From positions 16,086,419-16,150,418 of the forward strand of contig OZ024830.1 in the NCBI GenBank assembly GCA_964016985.1: DNA of 64,000 nucleotides. The letters run 5' to 3'. Source of the stretch: Anodontia alba. Taxonomy: Eukaryota > Mollusca > Bivalvia > Lucinida > Lucinidae. Each line of letters begins with the position of its first letter. Positions within the stretch are counted from its first letter, which is position 1. This document shows positions 32,690 to 44,109 of this stretch, one piece after another. Under the pieces are notes generated by a model. That model was not told the origin of the DNA. It searched no databases and saw only the letters and a list, made by a program, of their open reading frames with translations. A program made the translations under genes and the position numbers.

Positions 32690-34487
32690 AATGATTGTCA
32701 TCAACATGATATGATGCATGGAGCCAATAATTATTACTTACAGTTGATATCAGGAGCCAGAACTCTTTTCCTTATATCAATTAATAATTGTTTACAGATG
32801 ATAAAATATGTGGAGCCATTCATTCTTGATTACAGATGATACAATATGAGGAGCCAAAAATTATTGCTTACAGATGATATAATATGTGGAGCCAATAATT
32901 ATTGTTTACTGATGACATGATATGTGGAGGCAACAAGTATTGCTTACTGATGATATAATATGTGTAGAGCCAATAGTTCTTGCTTAGATGATATAATGTG
33001 TGGTGCTAATAATTATTGCTTACTGATGATATGATATGTGGAGCCAATAAGTATTGCTTACTCATGATATAATATGTGTAGAGCCAATAATTATTGCTTA
33101 GATGATATAATATGTGGAGCCAATAATTATTGCTTACAGGTGATACAATATGTGGAACCAGTAACATGCTTACATATGATATATGTGGAACCAATAATTA
33201 TTGCTAACTGATGATACAATATATGGGGCCAATAATTATTGTTTACTGCTAAAATGATATGTGGAGCCAATACGTATTGCTTACTCATGATATAATATAT
33301 GTAGAGCCAATAATTATTGCTTAGATGATATAATATGTGGAGCCAATAATTATTGCTTACAGATGATACAATATGTGGAACCAGTAACATGCTTAGATGA
33401 TATAATATGTGGAGCCAGTAATTATTTCTTACATATGATATAATATGTGGAGCCAATAATTATTGCTAACTGAGGATACAATATATGACATTGTAGAGCC
33501 AATAGTTATTGCTTACTGGTGGTATAATATGTTGAGCCAATAATTATTGCTTACAGATGATACAATAGGTGGAGCCAGTAACTATTGCTTACATATGATA
33601 TAATATGTGGAGCCAATAATTATTGCTAACTGATGATACAATATATGGGGCCAATAATTATTGCTTACAGATGATACAATATGTGGAGTACAATTTTAGG
33701 AGCCAATAATCATTGCCTACAGATGATACAAAATGTGAAGCCAATAATTGTTGCTAAAATATTATACAATGTGTAGAGTCTGTAATTATTGCTAACAGAT
33801 GATACAGTGTGTGGAATCAATAATAATTGTTTACATGTGATATCAGTAGCCAATAATCTTTGCTTTACAGAAGATACAACAAGGGGAGCTAATCATTTTT
33901 GCTTTCCAGAGGATGTAATATGAAGAGCCAACAATCTTTTCCTTAAGTATAATATGGGGAGTGATTATAGCTTTACTGAATTATAGGGAGCTAATAATTA
34001 TTATATTATGGGAAGCCTGGGAAATCATTGTCTTACAATCTTACTGTGATTAAATAGGGGGAGGGGGAAATGATCATTGTCTTCCAGAAGTTATTAACAT
34101 GGGCAGCTAATGATTGTGTTACAGTCTTACAGTATAGGGAGCCAATAGTCATGATCTTACAAAAAATATAATGTAGGGAGCCAGTGACCTTTGTCATTTA
34201 GAAGGTATTGATATGGGGAACCATTGATTTTTACCTTACAGAAGTTATTAATATGGTGAGCCAGCAATCATCGTCTAGCAGTCTTACTATGAGTTAATAT
34301 GAAGAGCCAATAGTCACAATCTTACAGAAGATGTAATGTAGGGAGCCAATAATCCTTGTCATATAGAAATTATTAATATGGGGAGCCAATGATTATTGCC
34401 TTACAGAAGTTATCAATATGGCGAGCCAGCAATCATTGTGTTACAGTGTTACTGTGAGTTAATGTAGGGAGCCAATAGTCCTGAACT
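32690..34487. repeat. Minisatellite, 38-40 bp units
   Basis: Unit GATATAATATGTGGAGCC + AATAATTATTGCTTACA repeated over 40 times, fairly regular to 33900, then a diverged second subfamily (ATATGGGGAGCCAATGATTA, GAAGTTATTA). It continues after the SINE from 34821 to about 35035. Minus-strand ORFs at 33006-33456 translate the repeat and are not genes. Confidence 0.9.
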
Positions 34488-34500
34488 TACAAAAGATATA

Positions 34501-34807
34501 GCCGGCCTTGGTGGCTCAGTTGGATGCGCCGTCCGACTGGAGACCAGGAGGTCGCGGGTTCAACCCCCGCCGAGGTCAGCACAATTTTTTCGTGGAGATT
34601 GTTCATGAAATATTTTCTGCGGTCATTCTCTCCCTTCCGCTGATTCAAGAAGGGCAGTTGTCAGTTTCTGGCGAAAGAATGTGCACACAGTACTGGTTAA
34701 CTGCTTAGAGGACTAAGCCTGCCCAGTAAACGTGTGGTTAGGTAAACTGACCACGCTCAACATGACCCCATTGGGTTGACTGGGCCGTAAAACCTCAACA
34801 CAAATAA
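34501..34807 (+). mobile_element. Full-length tRNA-derived SINE (T family)
   Basis: The 5' head folds as a tRNA: acceptor arms GCCGGCC / GGTCAGC, A box TGGCTCAGTTGG (34512-34523), B box GGTTCAACCCC (34557-34567). The body has GAAGGGCAGTTGTCAGTTTC and AGGACTAAGCCTGCCCAG; the tail is AAAACCTCAACACAAATAA. A perfect 13-bp duplication TACAAAAGATATA (34488-34500, 34808-34820) flanks it inside the minisatellite. The intact promoter boxes and perfect duplication mark it as recent. Confidence 0.9.
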
Positions 34808-34820
34808 TACAAAAGATATA

Positions 34821-35035
34821 ATGTAGGGAGCCAGTAACCCTTGTCAATTAGAAGTTATTAATATGGGGAACCAATGATTATTGCCTCATAGAAATCATTA
34901 ATATGGGGAGTCAGCAGTCATTGTCTTACAGACTACTATGATTTTTAAAATACGGGAAGCCAATAATCATTGTCTTACAGAAGATATGATATTGGGAGCC
35001 AAAAATTACTGTCTTAAAGAAGATATGTTTTTGGG
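34821..35035. repeat. Minisatellite continuation after the SINE
   Basis: Same diverged subfamily (ATGTAGGGAGCCAGTAACCC, ATATGGGGAACCAATGATTA), decaying toward 35035. Confidence 0.8.
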
Positions 35036-35181
35036 GGAACATGCTGAACATGGCATTAATCCAGATACAAGTTATATGTGAGAAAATTTTTTGATGGTTG
35101 AAAGTACCCTGTAGGTACTCCCATTTCTTCTGCCACATTAGTTGGCCTAAGAAAATGGTGCTAAAGCTCAAACAACCCCTG

Positions 35182-35229
35182 CTCCCCCACCACCCCACCC
35201 CCACCCCCTACCCCCACCCCCCCCCCCCT
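35182..35229 (-). repeat. C-rich tract, G-quadruplex potential on minus strand
   Basis: Seven or more runs of four or more C separated by 1-3 bases (CCCCCACCACCCCACCCCCA). The G-rich complement satisfies the usual G3+N1-7 rule several times. Confidence 0.85.
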
Positions 35230-35650
35230 CGACACACCCTCACCTGCTGGATTGTAATACGGCTTTGTCATATTATACTTAGCTTTTTAAGTAATCTTAT
35301 GCTGTAGACTCTAAGCACCTTATGCTGTCGACTCTAAGCTTACTTAACCTCAACTTTAATCACTTGACACTGTATAATTTTATTTGTTAAACATGAGAAT
35401 GTTTACTTTACACATATTTGCCAACTCTTTTAGCAAAGACAGTAATCATTTAGACAACACAAGCATGCATATATCAAAACAAAACGACAATAGCTGGCAC
35501 ACATAAACATGCATACCATAACAGCCCTAAGTACTGGACCAGCAGGAGCAAACAGTATAGACAATTTTTTCATTTTAGACAGATGAACAAGAAGTAAAAG
35601 TTACATGTTCAAATTTTAGGACAAATATGGTAAGAATATAAGGTGTCCCA

Positions 35651-36041
35651 GTAGCTCCTGATAAGGTGCTTTTTTCGTCCTAAAAGTATCAATAATTTTC
35701 TTATCTCTTGATGAAAACATATGTTGTGGGTACTTATTACATAGCTCTAGTAAAGGCGCTTTTTTCAGTCCAAAAGTATTGATATTTTTCTTATTTGTCC
35801 ATGAAAACATATGGTGTGGGTACTCATTAGAAGCGCCTCACCAAGGCCCTTCTAATGAGTACCCACAACATATGTTTTTGTAGACAAATAAGAAAAATAC
35901 TGACCTGATACCCACTCTTATCTTGACCTATGTTATTAGAAGCACCTTGGTGAGGTACTTCTAATGAGTACCCACAACATATGTTTTTGTCGAGAAATAA
36001 GAAAAATATTATGTGGCTACCTTCTCTTATCTGGAGCTATG
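35651..36041. mobile_element. MITE family C (outer), interrupted by a second C
   Basis: GTCCCA is present on both sides (35645-35650, 36042-36047), a probable 6-bp target duplication. Its loop region is split after ACTTATTA. Confidence 0.65.
35740..35932. mobile_element. MITE family C (inner)
   Basis: CATAGCTCTAG / ATCTTGACCTATG ends with TTATTA on both sides (35734-35739, 35933-35938), again 6 bp. Complete C palindrome ACTCATTAGAAGCGCCTCAC. Confidence 0.7.
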
Positions 36042-36536
36042 GTCCCAATACTTAGGGTAAATATATGGTACATCAGTAGCAGGAAGACTTTCAGAATGGT
36101 TGTTATTGAAGTAACATTTAACCCTTATCCTGCTGCAAAATGTTTCTGATCTGGGTATTCAGAAGAGGTACCCTTAACCTGAGCACCCATTAATTCACTC
36201 GTTTTTTACCGATTTTAATCATACTCATATGTGATGTATCCGTAGACAGGCTTATTATAAGCATAACCGTCCTGATCACATGACCATCACCTAATAGCAT
36301 GTCCAGTTACAAACTGGTTTTGTTTCGCAGAAACAAAAAAATAAAGAACTCTGAGAGACTGCTTAGCACCAAATGTGGCTGTTGCAGGAAAGATTTGATC
36401 ACTTGTGATGATAAGTCATTTATCCCCAAAATTTGCTTCAGTAGAGTCCGAGTGGTTGGCCCAGCAATGATTTGTGCATCAAAATTTAAATAACAGAAGA
36501 AAAAGAAAAAAATGATAAATTACATACAGTCGACTC

Positions 36537-36859
36537 TCGTTATCTCGAATTCCAAGGGACTTTATGAAACACTTCGAGATATCCGTAGTTCGACAGATCA
36601 GATTTGCGGAACTGAGGAAAACAATTATTCGAACAACCAACTTTAACAGAATGAATATGTAATTTGACTCCTAAGTTAGAGATAAATTGAAAATATTGTG
36701 GAAAAGAGGAGAAATTGCTCCTAAGGAGCAATTTCTCCTCTTTTCCACAATATTTTGTTGCCTGTTGGTAGATCTCTGTGGTAAAACAGGGGCCAGATTT
36801 TCACTTCGAGATAAGCGGTAATTCGAGATAAGCGAGTTCAAGATAATGAGAGTCGACTG
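36537..36859. mobile_element. MITE family N, TA-flanked, mariner-like ends
   Basis: TA 36535-36536 and 36860-36861. Ends CAGTCGACTCTCGTTATCTC / GATAATGAGAGTCGACTG with extended TTCGAGATA repeats. Contains an almost spacer-less hairpin at 36689-36758 (GGAAAAGAGGAGAAATTGCT arms). CAGT...ACTG plus TA fits Tc1/mariner. Decayed N ends recur at 63570 and 63840. Confidence 0.75.
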
Positions 36860-36861
36860 TA

Positions 36862-37530
36862 TTTTGGTCCTTTTCAATCTCCCAAATATTTCTTGTATTG
36901 CTACTGTCAGTTCCACTATTAGGATAATTTTCCTGACCCACAAGTTATAGGAAAACATGGATAAGAAATTAAAATATTGAATGAAAATTAGACGACACAA
37001 GAATGGAGTCTAATATTTTATCCAAAACAGTAGTGAAATTAAAAAATAATATATATATGATGTATGAAATGGGAATGCTATTTCAAAGAATTTAATGAGA
37101 TTATATGAACTTCAAAGATGTAAAAAAAAAATCTTTAAAAATAGAATTGAAAATTACATTATAATTGCCATTTCATAATGACATATTTCTGTAAGATACA
37201 TTAAATATCATTAAACACATTAGATGACAACATCTACACATTCATTTTTCAAATAGTATCATAAATTTTGTGTGATATATAAAGGCTTAAAGTGGCTGTC
37301 TCAAATATTTAATTTTCAAAAAGCTCTGTGATGTAATGTCTTAAAGTGGCTGTTTCAAATGCAAATCAAATTAAAGGGCAAAGAATGTTGCTTAAGAATG
37401 TATCTGAGGTGTAAGATCTTGACAAACTGTGCACTTTGATGCAAATTTTACCAAAATTGGAGGAAAACTAAGTAAGTTATCATGGTGTAAAGATGTCAAA
37501 ACATATTAATGAGGCTTTATGACATGCAAA
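36862..37530. other. AT-rich stretch without recognisable genes
   Basis: TTAAAGTGGCTGTCTCAAAT / TTAAAGTGGCTGTTTCAAAT is a short direct repeat (37290, 37342). Nothing else stands out. Confidence 0.35.
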
Positions 37531-37537
37531 ACCTTAA

Positions 37538-37742
37538 CCCTTGTCCTGCTGAATAAATTAAGATGCCATGCCTACTTCTAACTTTCAGCCAATCAGATTA
37601 CTTGATCCAAATTGGTACTTTAAATCCCATACTTAATGGCAAACAGTGCAGAATTAGATCAGTTGGCTTCTTCAGAAGCCGACTGATCTGGATATACACT
37701 GTTTGCAAAGCCAGTGTATTTCCGGGTTCAGCAGGACAAGGG
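37538..37742. mobile_element. MITE family A
   Basis: TTAA 37534-37537, right flank mutated to TTGA. CCCTTGTCCTGCTGAAT / TTCAGCAGGACAAGGG. Confidence 0.75.
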
Positions 37743-37745
37743 TTG

Positions 37746-38455
37746 ATAAAAAAAATTTGCAACAATGCTCAACCTGTTTATTTGAATATTGGTATATACC
37801 TTCTTCTTGCTTGAATCCTGCATTAATTTCAATCAGAAAGAAGATTTTATTCTTAATGTTGAAATATTTAAAACCTCACTAAATATTCAAAATAGTAGTG
37901 CCTTTGATAATAATTTTGAAATCTTTTAACATCTTCAACTTCCTTAGTTTTTATCCGATTTTGATCAAATTTGCATCAAAATCATAATTTGTCAAGATCT
38001 TTCATCTGAAGTACACTCTTCATCAACCTTTAGTTTTCTTTAAACTAATCAGATTTCCATTAAAGTTTCACCTGCATGCATGTTTTTTGTAAGGAGCCAT
38101 TCATTAAAAAGTGTATGATCACAACTGATGACGTCATTTCGTTGGAATCATTGCCTAGCAACAAGAAAAAAATATTAATTAACAAAAAATACCAAGTGAC
38201 AGGTGAGGTGATATTACAAAGCCATTCCTGTAATGACTGACTAGATGTAACCAAAATACTGTTGAAAGGGCCATAGTACCCCAGAAATACCATAATACCA
38301 CCACCAATTTATACAGTACAGTATATCATCTTAATAGTTAGAGTATTTATAGTAAATAATATTTAATCTACACCAGCGGAACAAAGATGGCTTTAAAATT
38401 TATTTTGATGGCAAGTTTTGTAATTTCTTTCTCTGAAAATGTTTTACTGCTTTTT
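37746..38455. other. Stretch without recognisable genes
   Basis: AT-rich. AAATTTGCATCAAAATCATA and ATCTTTCATCTGAAGTACA echo the 37420-37470 region in inverted order, suggesting a diverged large inverted repeat of about 500 bp. Confidence 0.35.
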
Positions 38456-38995
38456 ATACCCTGCCACATGATAGTGGCGGGGTATTATTGTTTCACGTTG
38501 GATGTCCATGTATCTGTCCGTCTGTCCATCGGTCCATCGTATGTCAGTCTGTCTGTATATCGTTTCCGGATGATTTGAGTAAACATCAATGGCTTTTCAC
38601 CAAATTTGGTTTGTGCATTGATGTTGTGGAGATCTGTTTGGGATTGCTGATGGGCAAATTTCGTCAAATTTTGACGGAGTTATCTGCCCGAGAAACGCCC
38701 ATATTTTCATTTCCGGATGATAACTTGAGTAAACATTAATGGATTTTCACCAAACTTGGTATGTGCATTGATATTGTGGAGGTCTGCTTTGGTATTGCTA
38801 ATGGGCAAATTTCGTCAAATTTTGACAGAGTTATCCGCTCGAGACATGCCCATATTTTCGTTTCCGGACGATAACTTGAGTAAATGTCAAGGGATTTTAA
38901 CCAAACTTGGTACGTGCATTGATATGAAGGAGATTTGGTTTTGGATTGCTAATGGCAAATTTGGCCTGCCGATAATGGCAGGGTATTAGAGTTTA
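38456..38995 (+). mobile_element. Short tandem-repeat Helitron-like element
   Basis: 5' hairpin TACCCTGCCACATGATAGTG...GGTA (38457-38484), (GTCC/GTCT)n at 38515-38555, three monomers of about 120 bp (TTTCCGGATGATAACTTGAG), 3' hairpin CCTGCCGATAATGGCAGG (38965-38982). Confidence 0.65.
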
Positions 38996-39008
38996 ACATT
39001 TTTATTAA

Positions 39009-39223
39009 CCCTTAAAGAGCCAATCACAACTTCAGTAGAAAAAAAAAAAATATTTTTTTTTATTTTTTTCCCAGAGAATAAAGTCTTGACATTTCATGTG
39101 AATCATCAGCCAAGCAGATGATTCACATGAAATGTCAAGACTTATTTTCTCTGAAAAATAAATAATGATAAACGAAAAATTCAAAATGTTGTCTGCTACA
39201 AATTTTGCTTGGCACTTTAAGGG
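39009..39223. mobile_element. MITE family L
   Basis: TTAA 39005-39008, right TAAA. CCCTTAAAGAGCCAATC / GCTTGGCACTTTAAGGG. Central hairpin AGTCTTGACATTTCATGTGA with complement; no GCAAACAGTG core. Confidence 0.7.
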
Positions 39224-39357
39224 TAAAATCAGCATATCATGGCTTCAATAATATTGTGGAAAAAAATAAACTTCTTGCACATGAAATTAGTATGGTAATG
39301 AAAGGTCAATTGGCCAATACATCTGCTACCAATATGGCAGCTAAAATGTGACCTAAC

Positions 39358-39560
39358 GCTTAACATGCTGGATAAAATTTTCAGCAGACAACATTTTTGA
39401 AATATGTTTCATTTTTTTTTTTTTTTTTCCAAAAACAGGTTTTGACATATCATACAAATTGTCTCCATAAATGTCAAATCCTGTTATCTGGGAAAAATAA
39501 GAGAAATACATATATAATCAATTTATTATCTGCTGAATTAGCCCAGAGAGTGGAAAAGGC
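39358..39560. mobile_element. MITE family B
   Basis: CTTAACATGCTGGATAAAAT opens; arms ACAGGTTTTGACATATC / ATAAATGTCAAATCCTGT; closes AGCCCAGAGAGTGGAAAAG. Confidence 0.55.
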
Positions 39561-39699
39561 CAAATATGAATGAAATCACTTTCCTATATTGGCCTTAGGG
39601 AAATTCACATAAAATGAAAAATAAACAACTGTACTAGGTATTTGTTTTTATTGGCCAAGTCAGTCAAAAGCTGAGATTTTTCTTGCCCATAGACATGTT

Positions 39700-39960
39700 A
39701 CAGAGCTACCTGTATGTACCAGTTGTCACCTATAAATCATCAAGGACCTCAGATGTCCCCTGGCTTATTAATTTACCTGTATCAACTATTATCTTCATAA
39801 ATTTACTGCTTATATTCACTTGGAAGAGCTTGAAATATTGCAGGAAGGCCCAGACCAGGCTGTACACCACGTTATATATGAAGGTCCTGGTATACAGGCA
39901 GGTCTAATCTGCAATGCTGTAGCTAATTAGAGTATTCAGACTTTTTTTTCTTGCTGTGCA
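39700..39960 (+). other. Weak exon-like segment
   Basis: A frame spanning 39816-39928 reads HLEELEILQEGPDQAVHH and continues to a TAG. TATTGCAG at 39842 could be an acceptor, but the pyrimidine tract is poor. It could equally be chance in AT-rich DNA. Confidence 0.15.
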
Positions 39961-39974
39961 AAGAAAATGATTAA

Positions 39975-40185
39975 CACTTGAGCATGCCAGGTAAAAATTT
40001 CTACAGACATTTCAAAATATTTTTTCTTATTTTTCACAGAAAACAGGGCTTGATATTTCATGCAAATCGTCTAACAAGGATACAGTTTGCATGAACTATC
40101 AAGCCTGTTTTCTGAGAGAAATAAGAAAAAGGTCACCAATAATGTCATCTGCTGAATTTTTCCATGCTAAATTTGCCCAAAAAAT
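39975..40185. mobile_element. MITE family B
   Basis: TTAA 39971-39974. Arms CAGAAAACAGGGCTTGAT / ATCAAGCCTGTTTTCTG. Confidence 0.6.
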
Positions 40186-40309
40186 TTTATAAAAGGTTAC
40201 AATCTTGAGATCAGCAAAACACCCATTGGACATTATACTGAAACAAAATTAGTCTGAAGTATAACATCTTGAATTCAATTTGAAAACCGGATTTTCTGCA
40301 AGATTTTAA

Positions 40310-40516
40310 CCCTTGTCCTACTGAATAAAATTAAGATGCCACTCCCACTTCTAATTTTCAGCCAATCAAATTGCTTAATCCAGATTGTTAACATAAATTC
40401 ACACACTGACTGGCAAACAGTGCAGATCCAGATCAGTTGGCTTCTTCAGAAGCCAACTGATCTGGATCTACACTGTTTGCAAATGCAGGGTATGTCCGGG
40501 CTCAGCAGGACTAGGG
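40310..40516. mobile_element. MITE family A
   Basis: TTAA 40306-40309 and 40517-40520. CCCTTGTCCTACTGAAT / CAGCAGGACTAGGG. Perfect core arms. Confidence 0.8.
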
Positions 40517-40696
40517 TTAATAAGACTGTGGGTTAAACAGATTTGTTTGTTCATTTCCAGGAACTCACCAGTATGATGCAGTAGCATAAATAAAGAAAAA
40601 TAATATTTTCAGATAGTATACATTCAATAAACCTGAGCTCAGTTTTCTTGCAATGAAACCATGGTGGGTCCATCAGCAAATAGGTGCCTGCATTAA

Positions 40697-40917
40697 TCCT
40701 TTCCATGCCAAAAAAATTAAGATGCCACCCCCTCTTCTAATTTTCAGCCAATCAGGTTACTTGATCAATGTTGTTGATACAAATTCACATATCTAATGAC
40801 AAACAGTTCAAAATCCGCACAACAACAATCCAGATCAGTTGGCTTCTTCAGAAGCCAGCTGATCTGGATCTACTCTGGTTGCAAAGCAGGGCATATCTGG
40901 GTTCAGCAGAACCAGGG
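40697..40917. mobile_element. MITE family A with small insertion in the core
   Basis: CCTTTCCATGCC left end, right end CAGCAGAACCAGGGA. The left core arm carries about 18 extra bases (CCGCACAACAACAATCC) between ACAAACAGTT and AGATCAG. Confidence 0.6.
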
Positions 40918-40954
40918 ATTATTGTATGCGAATTGTTTACAATTTCTGGGATAA

Positions 40955-41010
40955 GGATTGTCACGGTATCAGGCATGGGCAAAGCTGTCAATTTGCAGAC
41001 AGCTTTGCCA
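40955..41010. repeat. Hairpin CAGGCATGGGCAAAGCTGTC
   Basis: GGCAAAGCTGTC pairs with GACAGCTTTGCC over an AATTTGCA loop; outer ATCAGGCA/TGCCTGAT also pairs. Confidence 0.7.
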
Positions 41011-41930
41011 TTGCCTGATCTCCGCGTGTCTGAAAATGGACTTTTCCATTCTTGAATTAGGAATTGTCCATAGCTGTAAATAGGGGTTTCAGCCTAAAAT
41101 AATAAACAGAATGGCAAACAGGGTAGATTCTGATGAGATGGCTCATTATGAGCCATATAATTTGGATTTGCACAGCTTGCACAGGAATTGGTTTTGGTCT
41201 GCTGGGATGAAATGGTGAACTCTTTCATCCTTGCAGACCATAACAGGTACCTTTGAAACAGTGTAGATCCAGATGAGATGGCTCATATCCTACACTGTTT
41301 GCCACTTGGTTTTTGACTGACATTCCTGTTTGCAACAATGGACATGTCCAAGCTCAAAGATGGAAGATACTTTTTCAGAAAACTAGAGGTGAAAGACTTA
41401 AAATATATTATACAACTTACTGCAGGGATGAAATATAGCATTTAGTTTCTTATGGCCTTATATATATATATGGTATATAGGCTTCTTTTGGAGTGATGTG
41501 ATAAAACATAATCTTTATTTCCTCAAAATTTGTGGGTGCCATTGTTCAAGCACTCAGCTGGTTTGGTCAGGAAATTAAATCCTCTTTATAATTTGACTTT
41601 TAACTTGGCACACAATGATCTAGGAACCAGCATCTAGGAACCATTTGGGTTGCATTCCACATGACTCTTGGATATTTAGACTGGGAAAGGATGTGTAAGT
41701 GGACCATGTGTGTGACCCAGAGACCCCAGCTTTTTAATTCGCTTCATATTGGTTGTCTGTTGTATCTGAAAGCTAGAATAGACATAAACTACTGATCAGG
41801 TGTGATTAAAAAGTGGGACAGATGTAAGCTTAGTGGTCTGAGTGCCATACTTTGAATCAGCAGTTCCATGTCTGGGTTCCATGTAGTCCAGCATCAGTGA
41901 AACTTTTGTTCTCTTTCTTTTTAACTTTGG
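41011..41930. other. Stretch with decayed core hairpins, no gene seen
   Basis: Half cores at 41113-41190 (GATGGCTCATTATGAGCCAT) and 41250-41305. Beyond 41320 only AT-rich sequence with a (TA)n stretch at 41461. Confidence 0.35.
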
Positions 41931-41934
41931 TCCT

Positions 41935-42117
41935 GCTGAGCTCAGATATACCCTGCCTTTGCAAACAGTTTAGATCCAGATCAGTTGGCTTCTGACTCTG
42001 AAGAAGCCAACTGATCTGGATCTGAACTGTTTATCATTAGTTATGCAAATTTGTATCAACAGTCTAGATTGAGTAATCTGATTGGCTGAAAATTAGAAGT
42101 GGGTGTGTCATATTAAT
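41935..42117. mobile_element. MITE family A lacking its right end
   Basis: TTAA 41931-41934, perfect core with a 7-bp loop enlargement (GACTCTGAA), body to CATATTAATTT. The terminal TATTCAGCAGGACAAGGG is replaced by TTAACCCTTTAATCCC, the start of another TTAA end. Confidence 0.6.
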
Positions 42118-42282
42118 TTAACCCTTTAATCCCTACAAACCAAAATGGTTTCATCACGATCTGCATTGTTGGCCAGGATCATCGCCAGTACGATGATACA
42201 CCTTTCCTGAGGTGTCTGTACTATAATGGAAGAAGAAATAAACTGAAATTAAGTGCAGTACAAATGCCATATATACCATATA

Positions 42283-42465
42283 TGTTTTGACAGACAGGCC
42301 TGAGCAAATAGTGCACACCCAGATCAGATGCCACAAAATGTGGCATCTGATTAAGGTCTACACTATTTGCCACTTATCCAGAAATTTTTATTCAACTATT
42401 TTTATTGAACTTGTTCAAATTTAAGGATAACTGTGGTGTCCAAATGCTTTGGGTAAATACGGTAC
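42283..42465. mobile_element. MITE family F
   Basis: GACAGACAGGCCTGAGCAAA left, hairpin CAGATGCCACAAAATGTGGCATCTG, right GCTTTGGGTAAATACGGTA. Confidence 0.6.
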
Positions 42466-43230
42466 TGAGGATCCAGACGAGACCACCCATAATACTAAAT
42501 AGATGGTCTCATCAGGATCTGCATTGTCGGCCAGGATCTGACAGAACTGTTGTCCGGTTCCCCGAGACAAGTTAATATTTTTGCTGGGCAAGTAAAAAGT
42601 TTTTTAACTTGTCCAGAAAATTAATCCGTTAAACAGGGAAAGGCAATGAATTTCCGCATTTTCTTGCTGAAAAATGCTTCACCAGGCCGGTACATAGATT
42701 AAACACTGATTAGTCAGGATCTGCTGTTGGCTGGTCTGTCGTTTACTTTTTTTTCTGTCCATTTTAAATGACTCGATCGCATTTGATCAATATGTCATTG
42801 GGGTGTGCGACTGAAACCCGTATTTGCAACAAAGGATGGACACATCCCAACTCAAGGGATTTAGAAACACTGGCTGAAAGTTTTGCGTTTTTTCCTGCTG
42901 TGTACCTGGAAGTGTATTCATTTCCGTGTCTGCTGATTGTGTATAGCCTACACAGTACTTAAGGTGTCATCTTGTAGGTGTATTAAATCATTTGTCCAAC
43001 ACATGGTGACATATTTCACATTCTGTATATTTCACTGGAGTGAATACAACAGCTTCTCAGTTTCTGCTTTCATATAAACTAGGATTTTTTTCCTGGATTT
43101 GTAAAGAAAGTGTGGAGAATATAAAATATGCTGATTCAGTTTTCGGTGTTATTTAAACAAAGTGGTTTATAATTGATATAATTGTGACATATTATTGATA
43201 GGCTATGTTCAGGAATACCTGGGAAATTAT
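42466..43230. other. Stretch without recognisable genes
   Basis: GATCTGCATTGTCGGCCAGGATC at 42510 repeats the sequence at 42161, and TTTTTAACTTGTCC pairs with nearby GGGCAAGTAAAAAG. A 64-codon ORF at 42768 has no splice context. Confidence 0.3.
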
Positions 43231-43413
43231 TTACACCATGTTGGGAAAATTTTCAGCAGACAACATTTTTTAAAAAAGAATCTAATTTTTCCAACATTTC
43301 ATGTCTCTAAAGGTGACAATTTACATGAAATGTCAAAGCTTATTTTCTAGGAAAACTAAGAAAAAATACTACCAGTTTGGCATCTGCTGAATTTGCCATG
43401 AGAGTGGTGAAGG
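43231..43413. mobile_element. MITE family B
   Basis: ATGTTGGGAAAATTTTCAGC to GCCATGAGAGTGGTGAAGGA, followed by TTAA at 43414-43417. Confidence 0.5.
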
Positions 43414-43417
43414 ATTA

Positions 43418-43903
43418 AACTTAAGCACTCTCTTGGCAAATTTAATAGATGACAAATGGATGGTGTTTCACTCTCTTGGCAAATTTAAAATATGACAAAT
43501 GGATGGTTTTTCTCCCCAAAAATAATTTTTGACATTACCTAAGAAACTTTTTGCATGGAATTTGAAAACCTTTTTTCCCTTGGGTGAAAAAAATAAGAAA
43601 AACATCAGGAAAACATACCTATATAATAATGACCCCCTTAAACCCCAGCTTTATATAGTAAAACTGGGGTTTACAGGGTATACATTATTTTTCTTATTTC
43701 AGCTCAAGAACATAGAATGTGGGTATCTACAGAATCGCCTCACATGTTTTGAGAAGAAATATGAAAAAAAAAAACAAAAAAAAACAGAGTTTTTTTTATC
43801 TGAAAATTTTCTGTTTTTGGAGGTGAATAATTGAATAGGCATGTTTTCGTAATGATATCATCAGTTTTTCATGTGCTGAAATTTTTACCCAGCATTATAG
43901 GCA
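43418..43903. mobile_element. MITE family B split by J
   Basis: Left part has a tandem duplication (CACTCTCTTGGCAAATTTAA twice, 43427 and 43470). It stops at AAGAAAAACATCA and resumes after J with ATATCATCAGTTTTTCATGT, closing at TTAA 43904. CATCA on both sides of J may be its target duplication. Confidence 0.5.
43606..43856. mobile_element. MITE family J, copy 2
   Basis: GAAAACATACCTATATAATA / GAATAGGCATGTTTTCGTAA. Palindrome AAACCCCAGCTTTATATAGT...CTGGGGTTT; right arm partly replaced by A runs. Confidence 0.55.
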
Positions 43904-43907
43904 TTAA

Positions 43908-44109
43908 CCCTTGTCCTGCTGAAAAAATTCAGATGCCACGCTTACTTCTAATTTTCAGCCAATCAGATTACTAGATCAAGGTTGTTGATAGAGATTCACA
44001 TAATGGCAAACAGTGCAGATCCAGATCAGTTGGCTTCTTCAGAAGCCAACTGATCTGGATCTACACTGTTTGCAAAGGCAGGGTATATCCGGGTTCAGCA
44101 GGACAAGAG
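43908..44109. mobile_element. MITE family A
   Basis: TTAA 43904-43907 and 44110-44113. CCCTTGTCCTGCTGAAA / TTCAGCAGGACAAGAG. Perfect core. Confidence 0.8.

Larger units (their letters stand above)
35527..36072. mobile_element. MITE family F holding nested C MITEs
   Basis: F left body (AGCAAACAGTATAGACAATT, TTCAAATTTTAGGACAAATA) up to GTGTCCCA at 35650; F right end TCCCAATACTTAGGGTAAATA resumes at 36043. Confidence 0.55.

Noticed and set aside
33006..33456. Minus-strand ORFs rich in Tyr/His/Leu repeats
   Set aside because: They translate the 38-bp minisatellite in an open frame; no start context, conservation or splice signals.
34501..34582. Functional tRNA gene
   Set aside because: A and B boxes are intact, but the acceptor stem has a mismatch and the sequence continues into a SINE body with target duplication, so it is a SINE head.
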